This document shows, piece after piece, positions 22,536 through 34,036 of a DNA stretch of 64,000 bases (position 1 is its first letter; each line of letters starts with the position of its first letter). The stretch is from Hansfordia pulvinata. Taxonomy: Eukaryota > Ascomycota > Sordariomycetes > Xylariales. The notes under the pieces were generated by a model that saw only the letters and a program-made list of their open reading frames with translations, ran no database searches and had not been told where the DNA came from. A program made the translations under genes and the position numbers. The stretch covers positions 1,302,001 through 1,366,000 of the forward strand of contig BJKQ01000004.1 of NCBI GenBank assembly GCA_006538405.1, written 5' to 3'.

Positions 22536-23653
22536 TCACGCAGCGGCCGTGTCGACGGCGACGATCTTGGCGGGCGCGAGCTTGGAGGCGGCCGTGGTGG
22601 TCACGTAGAGCACGTGGCGGTCGCGGGGCGTCCTGCCAAAGGCCACGGCGGTGCTGCCGGCGACGACGGGGTCCTCGGGCCCGCCCAGGACGGTCTTTGC
22701 CTGGCTGTGGTCGTTGCCGGCGGCGGCGGCGGCGGCGAACACGACCATGTTCTTGTCGGTGTTGGTCGCGGCCCAGATGTCGCCGCGCGCGTCGATGGCG
22801 AAGTCGTCGACGCCAAAGTCGGCCAGGTCGACGGCCTTGGCGGGGGCAGGGGCGGCGCCGGCGCCGGCCCGGAGCCGGCCGGACGCGTCCACCTCGACGC
22901 TGTAGATGGCCCGGCGGTCCGTGTTGCTCCAGTACAGGCGCGAGCCGTCGAGGGCGAACTTGAGCCCGTTGACGCCGACGGCGGCTTCTTCGGTCGCGTT
23001 GCGCGGGCGCATCTCCTCGACGCCGGCCATGACCTCCTCGACCGCGGGAGCGGGGCCGCCGCCCAGGCTCACGCGCCACAGCTTGCCGTTGAACGAGTCG
23101 GCCACGAGGGCCGCGCTGCCGTCGGGGTGAGAGCGACGCCGTTGAGCAGGGAGGCGCCGGGGAGCGAGGCCAGCTTGCGGGGCTGCTGGCTTGCCCGGTA
23201 TGACGACGAGGAAGACGACGAGGACGACGGGAAAGCCGACGGGCTCAGCTCCCACAGCCCCATGGAGCCGCTCTCCGGGGCCATGGTGGACGGGTCGAGA
23301 CGCCCGCCGGCGACGATGACGCGGCCGCGCCTGTCCTCCGCGATGCCGAGCAGCGCGGTCGGGTTGGCGGTTGAGGTGTTGGGGAAGGTGTAGGCGGCGA
23401 AGAGGGTGTGGCCGTTGCTGGCGTGGCCGGCGGCGGCGTTCTGGCGCACGCCCCAGAGGGTCGCCGAGGGCCCCAGGCTCGTGGCCAGGACGTCGCCGTT
23501 GGCGCGGACCAGCAGGTTCTCCAGCCACACCGACTGGGCGGCGCTCAGCTCGGCCAGGGCGCGGGCCGGGAGCTGGGAGGGGCCGGCGGCGGAGGGGGCG
23601 GCCGCGGCGGCCGCGCCGAGAGCCGCGAGGGGGGCGAGGCGACTCGGACGCAT
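22536..23653 (-). CDS. Secreted SMP-30-like beta-propeller, frameshifted
   Basis: A secreted fungal protein of the six-bladed beta-propeller (SMP-30/gluconolactonase-like) type; its substrate is unknown. The N-terminal part (start 23653) has a signal peptide (MRPSRLAPLAALGAAAAAAP) and propeller-like strands such as SVWLENLLVRANGDVLATSL and TALLGIAEDRRGRVIVAGG. The frame breaks at a CCCC run at 23124-23127: LLNGVALTP is in one frame, while the continuation AALVADSFNGKLWRVSLGGG is in the next. One extra base there restores a continuous 372-residue protein. Downstream blades are visible (GVNGLKFALDGSRLYWSNT, DLADFGVDDFAIDARGDIWAATN) and the protein ends near a full family length. No splice sites explain the shift. 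A one-base deletion at a homopolymer, either a sequence error or recent inactivation, is the simplest reading. A Ser-rich loop lies just before it. Confidence 0.8.
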
Positions 23654-23738
23654 GGCGTGGGCTGTCTGAGCCGGCGGCAGGCGGTAGGCTTTGGACGTTT
23701 GGAACGCCGGCTGGCGGGGATGTCTTGCCGATTCCCAA

Positions 23739-23758
23739 AGAGAGAGAGAGAGAGAGAG
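23739..23758. repeat. GA dinucleotide microsatellite
   Basis: A run of AG units in the upstream region of the beta-propeller gene, 86 bp before its start. Confidence 0.9.
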
Positions 23759-25889
23759 CCAGAGAGGAAAGGGGGTGGGGGAGGTGTCCGGTTAACTATC
23801 TGCGGGAATTGTCGCTTGGATCTTGTCGCTACACAAGCCAGGAAAGACAGACCACGAGGCGGCTACTCTCTGCCTGTTATATATGCGCGTTGTAGGGTCG
23901 TATACCCGACCCAGGACTGCGCAGGATGAGGCGTCAGCTCACCTTGCCTTGACCGGTACTGGTAAGTTAAGGTATGCATCAGCTGGGGCTGCAGTACGGA
24001 TAATACTCTGAGTACCTACTCCGTGCCCACCTACTTGGCCTATAACGCACGACAAGGTCCACTGCCCATCGGCGTCGCCAGCCAGGCGGGTTTGCGTACC
24101 AAGTTGCGAACTAAGCCTGATGGGACTCGCCGACGAGGTGTCACGGCGGCCCTCATCAGACAGAGACAGGGGCTGTGACTGGGCTGCGAGAGCCCGAGGA
24201 CCCCGACACAGCCCGATCCGGCTGGCGACCTCTGGCTTGGAGGCCGTTCATTGGCCGGCGCGCCATAGCATCCAATTGGGAAAGAATAGGTACTCTCACC
24301 CTACCTACATATACTCCGTACATACTGTAATCCGGCACTGCCTGCTTTTGCTACTCCTACGAGTACCCGTAGTCGTGCGCTTAGGATTGTAGCCGGCTGG
24401 CCGCTTGACTCATCCGCTAAGGTACTTTAGGTAGGTAGTTAACTGACGGGTTTATTAGCGGCACGTCCCTCTCGGGGCGAGGCTGGCAGTGGCAGGGCAC
24501 GGGCTGTGTGACCGATCCGAATGCGAGTATACCGTAGCCTCCGTGAGCTCATATAGGACTCGGTAGATGCATTAGCAGTACTGCTACGCCTGGCCTGCCT
24601 GCGGTCCCGTGACGATGCGGGTTCCCCATGCCCGCGAAGAGGGAGCAGCCGGGCAAATTACGTGGAGTATACCGACCTGCCCACAACTACTCGTACTCCG
24701 TAAGAGGTAGATACTCGTAGATGGTAGCCATTGTGGGTCGTTCTGATCGTCGACACGTCAACGGGAGTCTCTCGCCGGGCCCTTGAAGCCTTCTTGCAGC
24801 CTTCTTGCTGATCTTCCAGCACGGATATTCGGTGGGTAGGTAGGACGTGGTAGGCATGTAATACCAGCGGCTGGCTGTGCTGACAAGACAATGATATCTC
24901 GGAATGGAGACACTGCTGCAGGGCGCGTCAGCGTCACATCCGCCCCCATGGTCTGGCTTCCTCGGCCTCCAAAGGCGCCGCGCGTCGAGTCTTCGGCAGG
25001 CTGGACCCGGCTGGTGATGTCAACCCACCGACCTCACACAAGGCGGCCGCGGCCGTGGCTCGCTGATGGACACACGAGTCCGTTTTCTAGACGACCAATG
25101 TGCCATGCTATCTTCTGTCTATAACAGTGTTTCCCGTATGACAACCTCCTGAGCGGGTGGCTTGGAATCTGTCTCTCACAGGCCATGCACGACAACCCAG
25201 CTTGGGTCTTGGCTTGCAATGCCCATGTCTTCCCAACATGGCAACCAGACTCTAGCACATCCCGTCCCGTCAGTCATGACGGGAAACCCACCGTGTCGAA
25301 TGGCGAACACGTCCATTGGCCGTGATTAGCGTACGAGTATCCGTGTCGGTTCGAATGCGGATCCAGGGACGATGAACACAGCCCTCTTGGCCCCCGAAGC
25401 CGCCAGGGCTAAGCCAACACAATTATTGAGCCGACGGCAGGCAGTATAATGGTTTGCGACATGAGTAGGGTGGCCCGGAGAGTGCGATGGTATAAAGCAT
25501 GGCCAGGCGCCAATCAGTCAATCAACCGCCTTGGCCCATCCTGGTCTCTTTGGCGCTCGTCTATCAAGCAGTCCTGCGACTTCTCTCGACTACCTTAGCC
25601 TCGCCGACTCCCGAATTGACGCTGCAAGCGCGACAAGAACTGGTTTTGTGGCGGCCGGATCGGCAGCATGACCCATGCTCCTATCCATGCGAGTAGACGC
25701 TGATCTCATTATCAACTGTCACCGTTTTGAGAAGGCAATGGTCCTGAGGTTCGGACACTGTCAAAAAGCGCCGGTTCAGATAGTACGCAAATTGTCTTTT
25801 CGCTCTCCTGGCCAGCGTATTGACGAAAGTGCAAACAAAGCAGTGCCGGAAAATCGCCCGCCGTTTGTCTTGCTCCGGCGACTCGGACC

Positions 25890-25976
25890 GCAGGAAAAGG
25901 GATCAGGCGGCCAGGAAAGGGAAAAAGAGGGGAAAGTGAGAGGGAAAGGAGAAAGGAAGAAAAGGGAAAAGACCTG
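25890..25976. repeat. Polypurine tract
   Basis: About 85 bases of almost only A and G on the plus strand, interrupted by a few pyrimidines. Such tracts can form triplex DNA; no function is shown. Confidence 0.6.
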
Positions 25977-27246
25977 CCTAGAAGGGACCCCTCCCTTGCG
26001 CAGCATAACACTCCATGTCTTATTATTACCTTAGGTACGAGAATTCGTAGGCAGGTAAAGTGGCCAGGCCCTGTGTTGAACAGGATCTACGAGCGTCCGT
26101 CCCGCTCGTAAAAGTACGTGCGTGAAGCTAACCTTGGGGCCCACGGGCCCAACGACTCATGCTCGCCTTTCCGCGCCGCATACTTTTAGTAGTCGGAGGG
26201 CCGGCCGGTTTCATGGGTGCTGAGAAGCGAGATGCCCGGGCATTGCCATTCGGTGGACAGTACCAAGGTATGCTCTGCACACGCATACCACATGACTCTC
26301 GGCGACCAGATGGACGGGAGACTTGAAAAAGAATCAACTGCCCAGTACTGACTTGGGCACGGCAAGTAATAAGAGGGGTGGGAGGCTCTGGAGGGGGAGG
26401 AAAATAAAGAGAGCGACCCTGCCAGCTTGCTGGTTGCCATGGTGAAAACCCAACACTGACGGGGTGGGCGGCCCGCCGACTGCAGCTTCTCTCGGTTTTC
26501 TTCCCTCGGCTTTGGCTTGGGGGAGGGGGAAGAAAACACCTGCCGTGCCCGGGCGAGAGCCACCCCGCCACCACAGCAGCCCCACAACCCTAAGGTACCC
26601 GATCTAGGGGGGTTGCGAGTACTCGTACTTATAGGAACTCACAGGCTGGCCACGGAACCTGTCCCAGCGCGCACATCTGGAGTACGTACTGGGACGACCA
26701 GAGGACCTACATGTAGGCGATGGAAATGAGTCCATCCATGGAAGGGACCGAGCCGACCTACAGGGAGAAAGAGAGAGAGGAAAAAAGAAAGAAAAAAAAG
26801 AACGTATCTGGCCGCTGGCAGTGGAACAGCGCCCGCCATTGGAGGGGTAGAAGGAAGGCCTGGCGAGTGCTCGTACTTGTGCCCATTAACCGGAGTATCC
26901 TCGGGCAGGAGACGAGGGCGTGCGACTCCAGGACCCTGCACAAGACTGCGAATGCGCTAGCCCAGACATGGACTAGCCGCCTTATCTGATAGTGAGCTGG
27001 GTGGGGTCCAGTTTTTCCACACCGCATTAGCAGGAGCGAAAAAAAAAGTCGACATTCTCAGCGGGAAACCAAAAAATTCTATCCCGCGGGTCGAGCCCGC
27101 CGCCTGCCCCTCGATTCTTCCTCCCACCTACAAAGTCTTGATTCGCTGCTCTGCCAGGCTTCGCCTTTCTCCCTCTCCCTCTTCCTCGCCTGACTGTCTG
27201 CTGTCTCGACTCTCCTCCCCAGAACTCCCACAGCAAATTCTTCAAA

Positions 27247-29534
27247 ATGGCGGACGAGGTTTACGACGGTGCCGTTGGTATCGACCTGGGTAAGTCGTAC
27301 TGTCCTGCCCCTCCCCCTCACTCGGCCGGCCGTTTTGTGCGCTCTCCGCCTCCAGCGGGGTTGGTCGCTCGGCCACCCCTCAGGTGCTTGATTCGGCTAC
27401 GCCAAATTGTTCCATGTCTTGTATGAAAACCACAGTCTGCGGTTCATTACCTGGCTGGCTCAATTTTCGGCATCGTCGACCATCGCCCGATGGGCGAGCT
27501 CTTTTTTTTTTTGTTCTAGACGACCAACACTCAATTTGGAGGGGCACCGTCCACCGAGCGCCTCTCAAGAGGGGCACCCCGGCTAACATCACGCCCCGCT
27601 TCCAGGTACTACCTACTCTTGTGTCGCCATCTACGAGGGCACCAATGTCGAAATCATCGCCAACGAGCAGGGTAGCTTCACCACCCCTCATACGTCTCCT
27701 TCAACGAGAAGGAGCGTCTGATTGGTGAGGCTGCCAAGAACCAGGCCGCCATGAACCCCCGGAATACCGTTTTCGACGTCAAGTCAGTACCCCAGGCAGC
27801 ACCCCAACCCGAATCCCCACACCCGCTGACCCCGCAACAGGCGTCTGATCGGTCGTCCCTTCGATGACCCCATCGTCAAGAAGGACATCGAGTCGTGGCC
27901 CTTCAAGGTCGTTGAGCAGGGCACCAACCCTGTTGTCTCCGTCGAGTACCTCGGCGAGACCAAGACCTTCTCTCCCCAGGAGATCTCCGCCATGGTCCTG
28001 ACCAAGATGAAGGAGATTGCCGAGGTCAAGCTCGCCAAGAAGGTCGAGAAGGCCGTCATCACCGTTCCCGCCTACTTCAACGACAACCAGCGTCAAGCCA
28101 CCAAGGACGCCGGTGCCATTTCCGGCCTCAACGTCCTCCGTATCATCAACGAGCCCACCGCTGCCGCCATTGCCTACGGTCTCGGTTCCGGCAAGTCTGA
28201 CAAGGAGCGTAACGTCCTGATCTACGACCTGGGTGGTGGTACTTTCGATGTCTCCCTCCTGAACATCCAGGGTGGTGTCTTCACTGTCAAGGCCACCGCT
28301 GGTGACACCCACTTGGGTGGCCAGGACTTCGACACCAACCTGCTCGAGTACTGCAAGAAGGACTTCGTCCGCAAGACCAAGAAGGACCCCTCCAACGACC
28401 CCCGTGCTCTGCGCAGACTCCGCACCGCTTGCGAGCGTGCCAAGCGCACCCTGTCCAACGGTGCTCAGACCACCATTGAGATCGACTCGCTGTTCGACGG
28501 CGAGGACTTCTTCCTCCAGATCACCCGTGCCCGTTTCGAGGACCTGAACGCCAAGGCCTTCAACGGCACCATTGAGCCTGTTGCCCAGGTCCTCAAGGAC
28601 GCCGCCATCGAGAAGAGCGCCGTCCACGAGATTGTCCTGGTTGGTGGCTCCACCCGTATCCCCAAGATCCAGAAGCTGCTGTCCGACTTCTTCGGTGGCA
28701 AGAAGCTTGAGAAGAGCATCAACCCCGACGAGGCTGTCGCCTACGGTGCCGCCGTTCAGGCCGGTATCCTTTCCGGCAAGGCCACTTCTGACGACACTTC
28801 GGACCTCCTCCTGCTCGATGTCGTCCCCCTGTCCCTCGGTGTTGCCATGGAGGGCAACATCTTCGCTCCCGTTGTCACCCGTGGCCAGACTGTCCCCACC
28901 CTGAAGAAGAGGACATTCACCACTGTCGCCGACAACCAGCAGACCGTTCAGTTCCCCGTTTACCAGGGTGAGCGTGTCAACTGCGAGGACAACACCTCTC
29001 TGGGAGAGTTCACTCTGGCTCCCATCCCTCCCATGCGTGCTGGTGAGGCCGTTCTGGAGGTCGTCTTCGAGGTCGACGTCAACGGTATCCTCAAGGTTAC
29101 CGCCACTGAGAAGACCTCTGGCCGCAGCGCCAACATCACCATCTCCAACTCTGTTGGTAAGCTGTCTTCCGGCGAGATCGAGAACATGATCAACGGTAAG
29201 TTTCCTGCCCCCGGCCCAGCCTGGCCCGTCAAGTACGCCTGCACACAGACTAACGAGTCATACAGACGCCGAGAAGTTCAAGAGCAGCGACGACGCTTTC
29301 AGCAAGCGCTTCGAGGCCAAGCAGCAGCTTGAGTCCTACATCGGCCGCGTCGAGGAGATTGTCTCCGACCCGACCATGTCCCTGAAGCTGAAGCGCGGCC
29401 AGAAGGAGAAGATTGAGCAGCAGCTCAGCGAGGCCATGGGCCAGCTCGAGATTGAGGACTCCAGCGCCGAGGACCTGAAGAAGAAGGAGCTCGCCCTGAA
29501 GAGACTCGTGACCAAGGCCATGTCCTCGCGATAA
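27247..29534 (+). CDS. SSB1: Hsp70 of Ssb type, ribosome-associated
   Basis: Cytosolic Hsp70 that binds nascent chains at the ribosome with the RAC co-chaperone. Four exons, 27247-27289, 27606-27782, 27841-29195 and 29266-29534. The ATP-binding signatures GIDLGTTYS (across the first splice), [10 protein letters not shown] and [10 protein letters not shown] are intact, and the substrate-binding domain with [10 protein letters not shown] and a helical lid follows. The protein lacks the EEVD tail of cytosolic Ssa and ends KAMSSR, which with the sequence style points to Ssb. The exon sum is 1844 bases, one short of a multiple of three: at the CCCC run 27684-27687 the frame shifts within [11 protein letters not shown]. 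One added base gives 614 residues, the usual Ssb length. As Ssb is normally single-copy and important, a sequence error is likelier than a true break. The first intron is long (316 bp). Confidence 0.95.
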
Positions 29535-31614
29535 GCGATTTCCAACAGTATTGCGAATTTTCCCGGGAATTTGGGTGGGCGTTAGCTGGGCTGACGAAGG
29601 CCTCGCGCACGATTTTATGCTCACATCACGACTGATAGATTAGGGTATTACGAAGGGGGGAAAATGGGCTCCGTTTTCTTTCGTTGCAGTCATGAACGAG
29701 GGGCCTCAAAAGTCTTCCAGGATGGTTTCTGCTTTTTTTCCGCATCTCACACATGTCACTTTCCTCCTCCTACCCTGCCACGAGGCCATCCTGGTGCGGC
29801 GCATAGCATGTAGACTAGTAGGAAGAATGATGAAAACATTGGAGGTGCTATGATCTTAAAAAAGCAAGTCCGTTGGAACCACGGTTCAGTGATACCCCTA
29901 GTGAACTCACCTTATTGTGGCCACAGACCTGGTAGTACCTAGGAAGAGTTTGTTTTTCATGATCCTGCCGAGACGGGGTTTACTTCAGGAGGCTGGCGGC
30001 ATTCGAACGTTGCCCAAGTTCACTGTGAGCGAGGAGGGGCTTGCCTGCCCAAGTCCGTCCACTTTGGAAGGTGCCTGGAAGAGGGGCAGGCACACCGCGC
30101 GACGCGCGCGACTACTTCCCCCATGGTAGTACTCGTAGTCATCTAGAGCGACAGCGCACCACGCCGTAGGGGGGTGGCGTGAAAACTCACCATATCCTCG
30201 TGCATGATCTATTGGGAACCAAGAGAGGGAAGGGGGGGGGGGGGGGGGGGGGGGAGGGAGGGGAAGAAACAACAAGATTGGGCTTGGAAATTGATCAGCA
30301 GTCCCCCGCCCCCGCCCCCGCCTCGCGCCGGCCTTGCACATGCTTGGGAGAAAACGAACACAGACGGAGGAGAAAGGAACGTTGCACGTCGCAATCTCTT
30401 CTCTCTCTCTCCCATAAAAAGAAGGAAAAGGTCAGCCGGACACTTTGCACGAAACCGGACAACGCGTCAAGATGGGCGTCAGGAAGCAGACGCAAAGGGG
30501 AGCTGCAAGGGGTACGGGCACATGGTACGGGTACAGGCGATGCCGAGCTAGAAGAAGGACAGTCGTGGGGATAAAAGTGCGAAAACTCCGCGGGGACAAA
30601 AACAACGAAAAACTCGTCGCTGGGTGGGCGAGGGCGAGAATCTAACAGTTCACAGAGACGTGACGTGCGCGCGCGCGGGGCCGTTGGTTTTCCTTCTTCT
30701 TTTCCATGAAACTTGTTTTTTTCCCCTTCCCTACAGAGGTACGTTAGCGCTGTGCTGGCGCGTAGCCCGTCGCGGCGCGGGGTGGTTTACCAGGGTGTCG
30801 TGTGCTAGTTAGTCTACTCCATAGATGACAGCGGCCTCCCGTCCTGCCGGGATGGTCCCTACAACGGCGACCACCATGGACGCGACCTCTCGCCGCAAAA
30901 ATGCCGTATTCAGACGGCTTCACCGCCAGTCGGTTGGGCTGTGTCGTGCGCGCGCCCCTGAGCCGAGGCGGGCGGCTCGCGGCCCGCGTTGAAAAAGATG
31001 TCACCCGTGAAGAGAGTTCGAGGCGGCCATATTGGTAGGTACCGTTTGGTACCTTGATGTGGCTTCCTGGATCAAAGGCTTCGTTCGATTGTTGTTGATT
31101 ATTGTAATCATATAAAACGAGCGGCTTGGTTTCTACCTTGCTCTAGTTATCGCGGGCCCCCGGCGGGAGCGACATCGGCTTTGAAAGATGACTGACGTGA
31201 AAGTAAAGTGTAGGTGGGTAGGAATGAAGAAGAAACAAATGAGTACCTAGTCATGACTCCGTACAACAGATTTTGACGTTTTTCTTTCCAAGAACTTTCC
31301 AACCATCTTTCCCATGCGCTCGCTATCCTGTCTTGTACAGGATTTGATGATATGATAAATGCAAAAAGCAGACTGGATGCTTCGAAATGCTTCAATGGAT
31401 GTGGGCGCGGCAGGACGTGTCCACGAGTGCCGAAACATGGTGCTCGCTCCCCGCCCATGCTTTCAAAAATATATACAGAGCAGCGACAAGCCGTTTTCTC
31501 CCCGAAAGAAAGACAAGACAAGACAGTGGAGGAGATGTATGTGATATGTGGGTGTTGCGCATCATCGTTATCATCGTAATGAAAAGCTCCGGGAGCACGA
31601 CCACAATGGCCCCA
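29535..31614. other. Convergent intergenic region with long G run
   Basis: The 2.1 kb between the stops of Hsp70 (+) and nicotianamine synthase (-). It holds the Hsp70 3' UTR, an exact octamer at 30130, a 23-base G run at 30232-30254 and a GGTAGGTACC unit near 31034. Open frames across the G run are low-complexity and not credible. No gene is seen. Confidence 0.5.
30232..30254. repeat. Long G homopolymer
   Basis: Twenty-three consecutive G residues, the longest homopolymer in the window, in the convergent Hsp70/NAS intergenic region. Confidence 0.85.
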
Positions 31615-32799
31615 TCAAACGGCTGCGCGCTTGATCTTGGCAACGATAACCGAGTTGACAACGTCGTTGTATGGGTGCACGACCGAGGTGATATCGAGGA
31701 AGGGCGACAGGCCCTCGGATGCCAGGTTGACCTCCGGGTACAGCACCGACCGCAGCCCCCAGCTGGTTCGGACGACCAGCAGCGCGCCGGGCCGCATGCG
31801 CTTGGTCAGGCTGATGAGCAGCTCTTCCTTCTGCTCCTGGCACTGTCCAACTAGGGCGGCCAGGTAGACGACGTCAAAGTCGGTGAAATCATGCGTCTCG
31901 GAACCGGCCTCTGCAGACTGGAACTCCATGCCCCGTCCTCGCTCGCCCAAGCGCGCGCTGAGCTTCGAAGACGCATCGATCGCCTGCGGATTCCGGTCGA
32001 TATTGAGGATGGTGACGCCGCTGTTGGTAGTGTTTGCTGTGGTCGCCCCGCGAGCCTCATCCACGTTGCTCTGGAACAGGTACCGGTTCGGGTCCTTCAG
32101 CGCGTCCAGTAGGCACAGGGACGTCAGTGGCAGCGGGCCGGAGCCGATGAAGCCAACCTTTTTGGGCAGCGTGGCGCCGACGGAGCAGACGGCAGCCAGC
32201 TCTATCCTCGTGAGGTCGATGTAGTTCTGGAAATAGGGAAACGACTTCAGCTGCGCGAGAGTCTGCTCCGGGTCGTCCTCGTCGCCGTCCTGGCTCTCCA
32301 GGACGCGGTCCGCCCAGTGCGCCTCGAGGCAGCATTCTGCCTCCGCGCAGATTTGCCGCAGTGAGGGGAGGATCGACTTGACGTCTTCATCTTCTAGAAT
32401 CTACGCAGCGACATGGTCAGCATCAGAAATGAGCTGCCGTGTGAGGTCATGCCTGCACATTGTCCTTCCGGCCTGGTGATTGCTTGTCGACAGTGGGGCC
32501 AGACGTACCTGTCTTGTGATCTCAGGCTCGTGAATCTGGATGCACAGGTTCACTAGGTTGGTCAGGGTCTCGTTGATGATCGGACCGGGTTGCAAGTTGG
32601 GCAGTTTGCACAGCGTCGAGTGGGCGCCGACAATGTGGTCGACGATGGTCTGAGCCTTTTCGCATCTTCTCTTCTTGTTTACGACGTTGGGCGAGTCGAC
32701 CTTCTCGGTGGAGAAGTCCGGTGTTTCCAGGTCTGGGACGATCCGACGTCGGAGCCGCTCGTGCGCCGAAGAAAGATAGTTCCAAATAGGGTTCCCCAT
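31615..32799 (-). CDS. Nicotianamine synthase
   Basis: Condenses three S-adenosylmethionine molecules into nicotianamine, a metal chelator for iron, zinc, copper and nickel. Two exons on the minus strand, 32799-32509 and 32400-31615, give 358 residues; the intron (GTACGT...GCGTAG, 108 bp) is in phase zero and carries a stop at its end. The N-terminal helical part includes TIVDHIVGAHSTLCKLPNL. The Rossmann core holds the family SAM-binding signature KKVGFIGSGPLPLTSL (about residues 177-192). It is followed by VTILNIDRNPQAI and the DFDVVYLAALVG strand. The C-terminal SVVHPYNDVVNSVIVAK matches the conserved end of plant and fungal enzymes. Nicotianamine synthase is ubiquitous in plants but patchy in fungi, with Neurospora crassa the characterised case. 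No metal-transporter gene lies next to it. The divergent neighbour is 2.7 kb away. Confidence 0.92.
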
Positions 32800-33468
32800 G
32801 ACGGACGCTTGTGTTAGGGCGGGCTAGAGAGACTGACGAGGGCAGCAAGAAAAAGAAAGCCTGTGTACGAGTACGTGGCGAAAGCTGGGACGATAGTCTG
32901 GGAGCGAGGTCTGGATCTAAAGGGCAGCGTGGTGACCAGCAATGTATATCAACAGAAAAGCCGTTGTCGGGCCGGGGGCGAGACAATAAATAAGTATTGC
33001 GGAGGCGGTAGTGGGCCGTAGCATGGGATGCGTTTTTTCTCTCGCGACCCTTGACCGAATATAAAGCGGGTGCATGTGCTAACGCCTGGGTTCGGTCGTT
33101 TTTGGCAATGAACAGAGCGGGAATTGTGCATAAGCAAGGTCACTCCTAGTTGATCGCAGGGCATGCGAGGTGTCGTGGGGGTTCCTTCGAGGTGTGAAAC
33201 CAAGGCATGGTGGAAGGTTGCCTGCCCCTCATCAGCGGCCTTGGTAGCAAGCCTCGATCCGGGGCGTGGTTGTCATGAATGACTTGGGGCGACCGTTTCT
33301 AGAGGCTCTCCAGAACGGAGGCGGCGTGGGATGGGATGCTGCGGGCCACGATAACTAACGGTTTCTTCTTGTTCAGCTTCGCCCAAGGCGGGTCGGGCCG
33401 GGCCTAGCATGTGGCATTGTATCGATGTGCAAGAGCACTCGGACGGTTTGAGGGAGGGTAAGAGGCCA

Positions 33469-33484
33469 GGGGGGGGGGGGGGGG
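33469..33484. repeat. G homopolymer run
   Basis: Sixteen consecutive G residues in intergenic DNA. Confidence 0.8.
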
Positions 33485-33988
33485 TCGAGTCTCCTGGCTG
33501 CCGCCGAGGACGGGACGACGCGGAGAAATCGGCGGAGAAATCGGCGAGCTCGGACGCCGACTAGGCTATGAGGGGAAGACTTTGTCCAGGATAAGAGACT
33601 TCGCAATCCCCGTTGTTGTGCTGAGACTGGTGCTCCTCTCAGCATCGCGAGGATTACTAAAGTCTGTCATTGATTGGGTGCGTTTTCACGACTTTGGCCA
33701 CTTGTGGGAACCTTGATGGCGCCGTCGGGTATTTTTCATTGCTGCGGTGGGGGCATTTCCAGGCAGTACTCGGGTACGAGTAATTTGGAGAAAAAGTTGA
33801 GGCGAGTTGCAACAAGCAGGACAGCTCTCAATGCAGAAAACCCATGTCCGAACCGAGCTTGAGGTTTTCCAAGAGTCGAGTTGTCGCACTGATTGCCACC
33901 CAGGCACAATGTAAGAGGGAACTCGACTGGACGTTGCCGTGCGATCAGGGGCCCATCTGCCACACAGGCCTTTCAATCTGCCAGTTTT

Positions 33989-34036
33989 GGCAACGCTGTT
34001 GAGAGGACAAGTGGCAACGCTGTTGAGAGGACAAGT
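33989..34036. repeat. Perfect 24-base tandem duplication
   Basis: The unit starting GGCAACGCTGTTGAG and ending GGACAAGT occurs twice head to tail without mismatch, which implies a recent duplication. Confidence 0.85.

Larger units (their letters stand above)
23654..27246. promoter_or_regulatory. Long intergenic region upstream of Hsp70
   Basis: The 3.6 kb between the beta-propeller start (-) and the Hsp70 start (+). No gene is supported. Contents: a GA microsatellite (23739-23758), exact octamers at 24358, 24688, 24712, 25332 and 26620, TACTCCGTA at 24312 and 24694, several TAGGTAGG units, and polypurine tracts at about 25890-25976 and 26761-26802. The last 140 bp before the Hsp70 ATG are CT-rich (about 27105-27240), as in many strongly expressed fungal genes. 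I could not identify a clean heat-shock element. Confidence 0.55.

Noticed and set aside
27779..28627. Open frame of 282 codons opposite the Hsp70 gene
   Set aside because: Long antisense frames are common opposite strongly biased Hsp70 genes; the sense strand is the real gene.
30179..30574. Open frames across the 23-base G run
   Set aside because: Poly-Gly products of a homopolymer in a convergent intergenic region.
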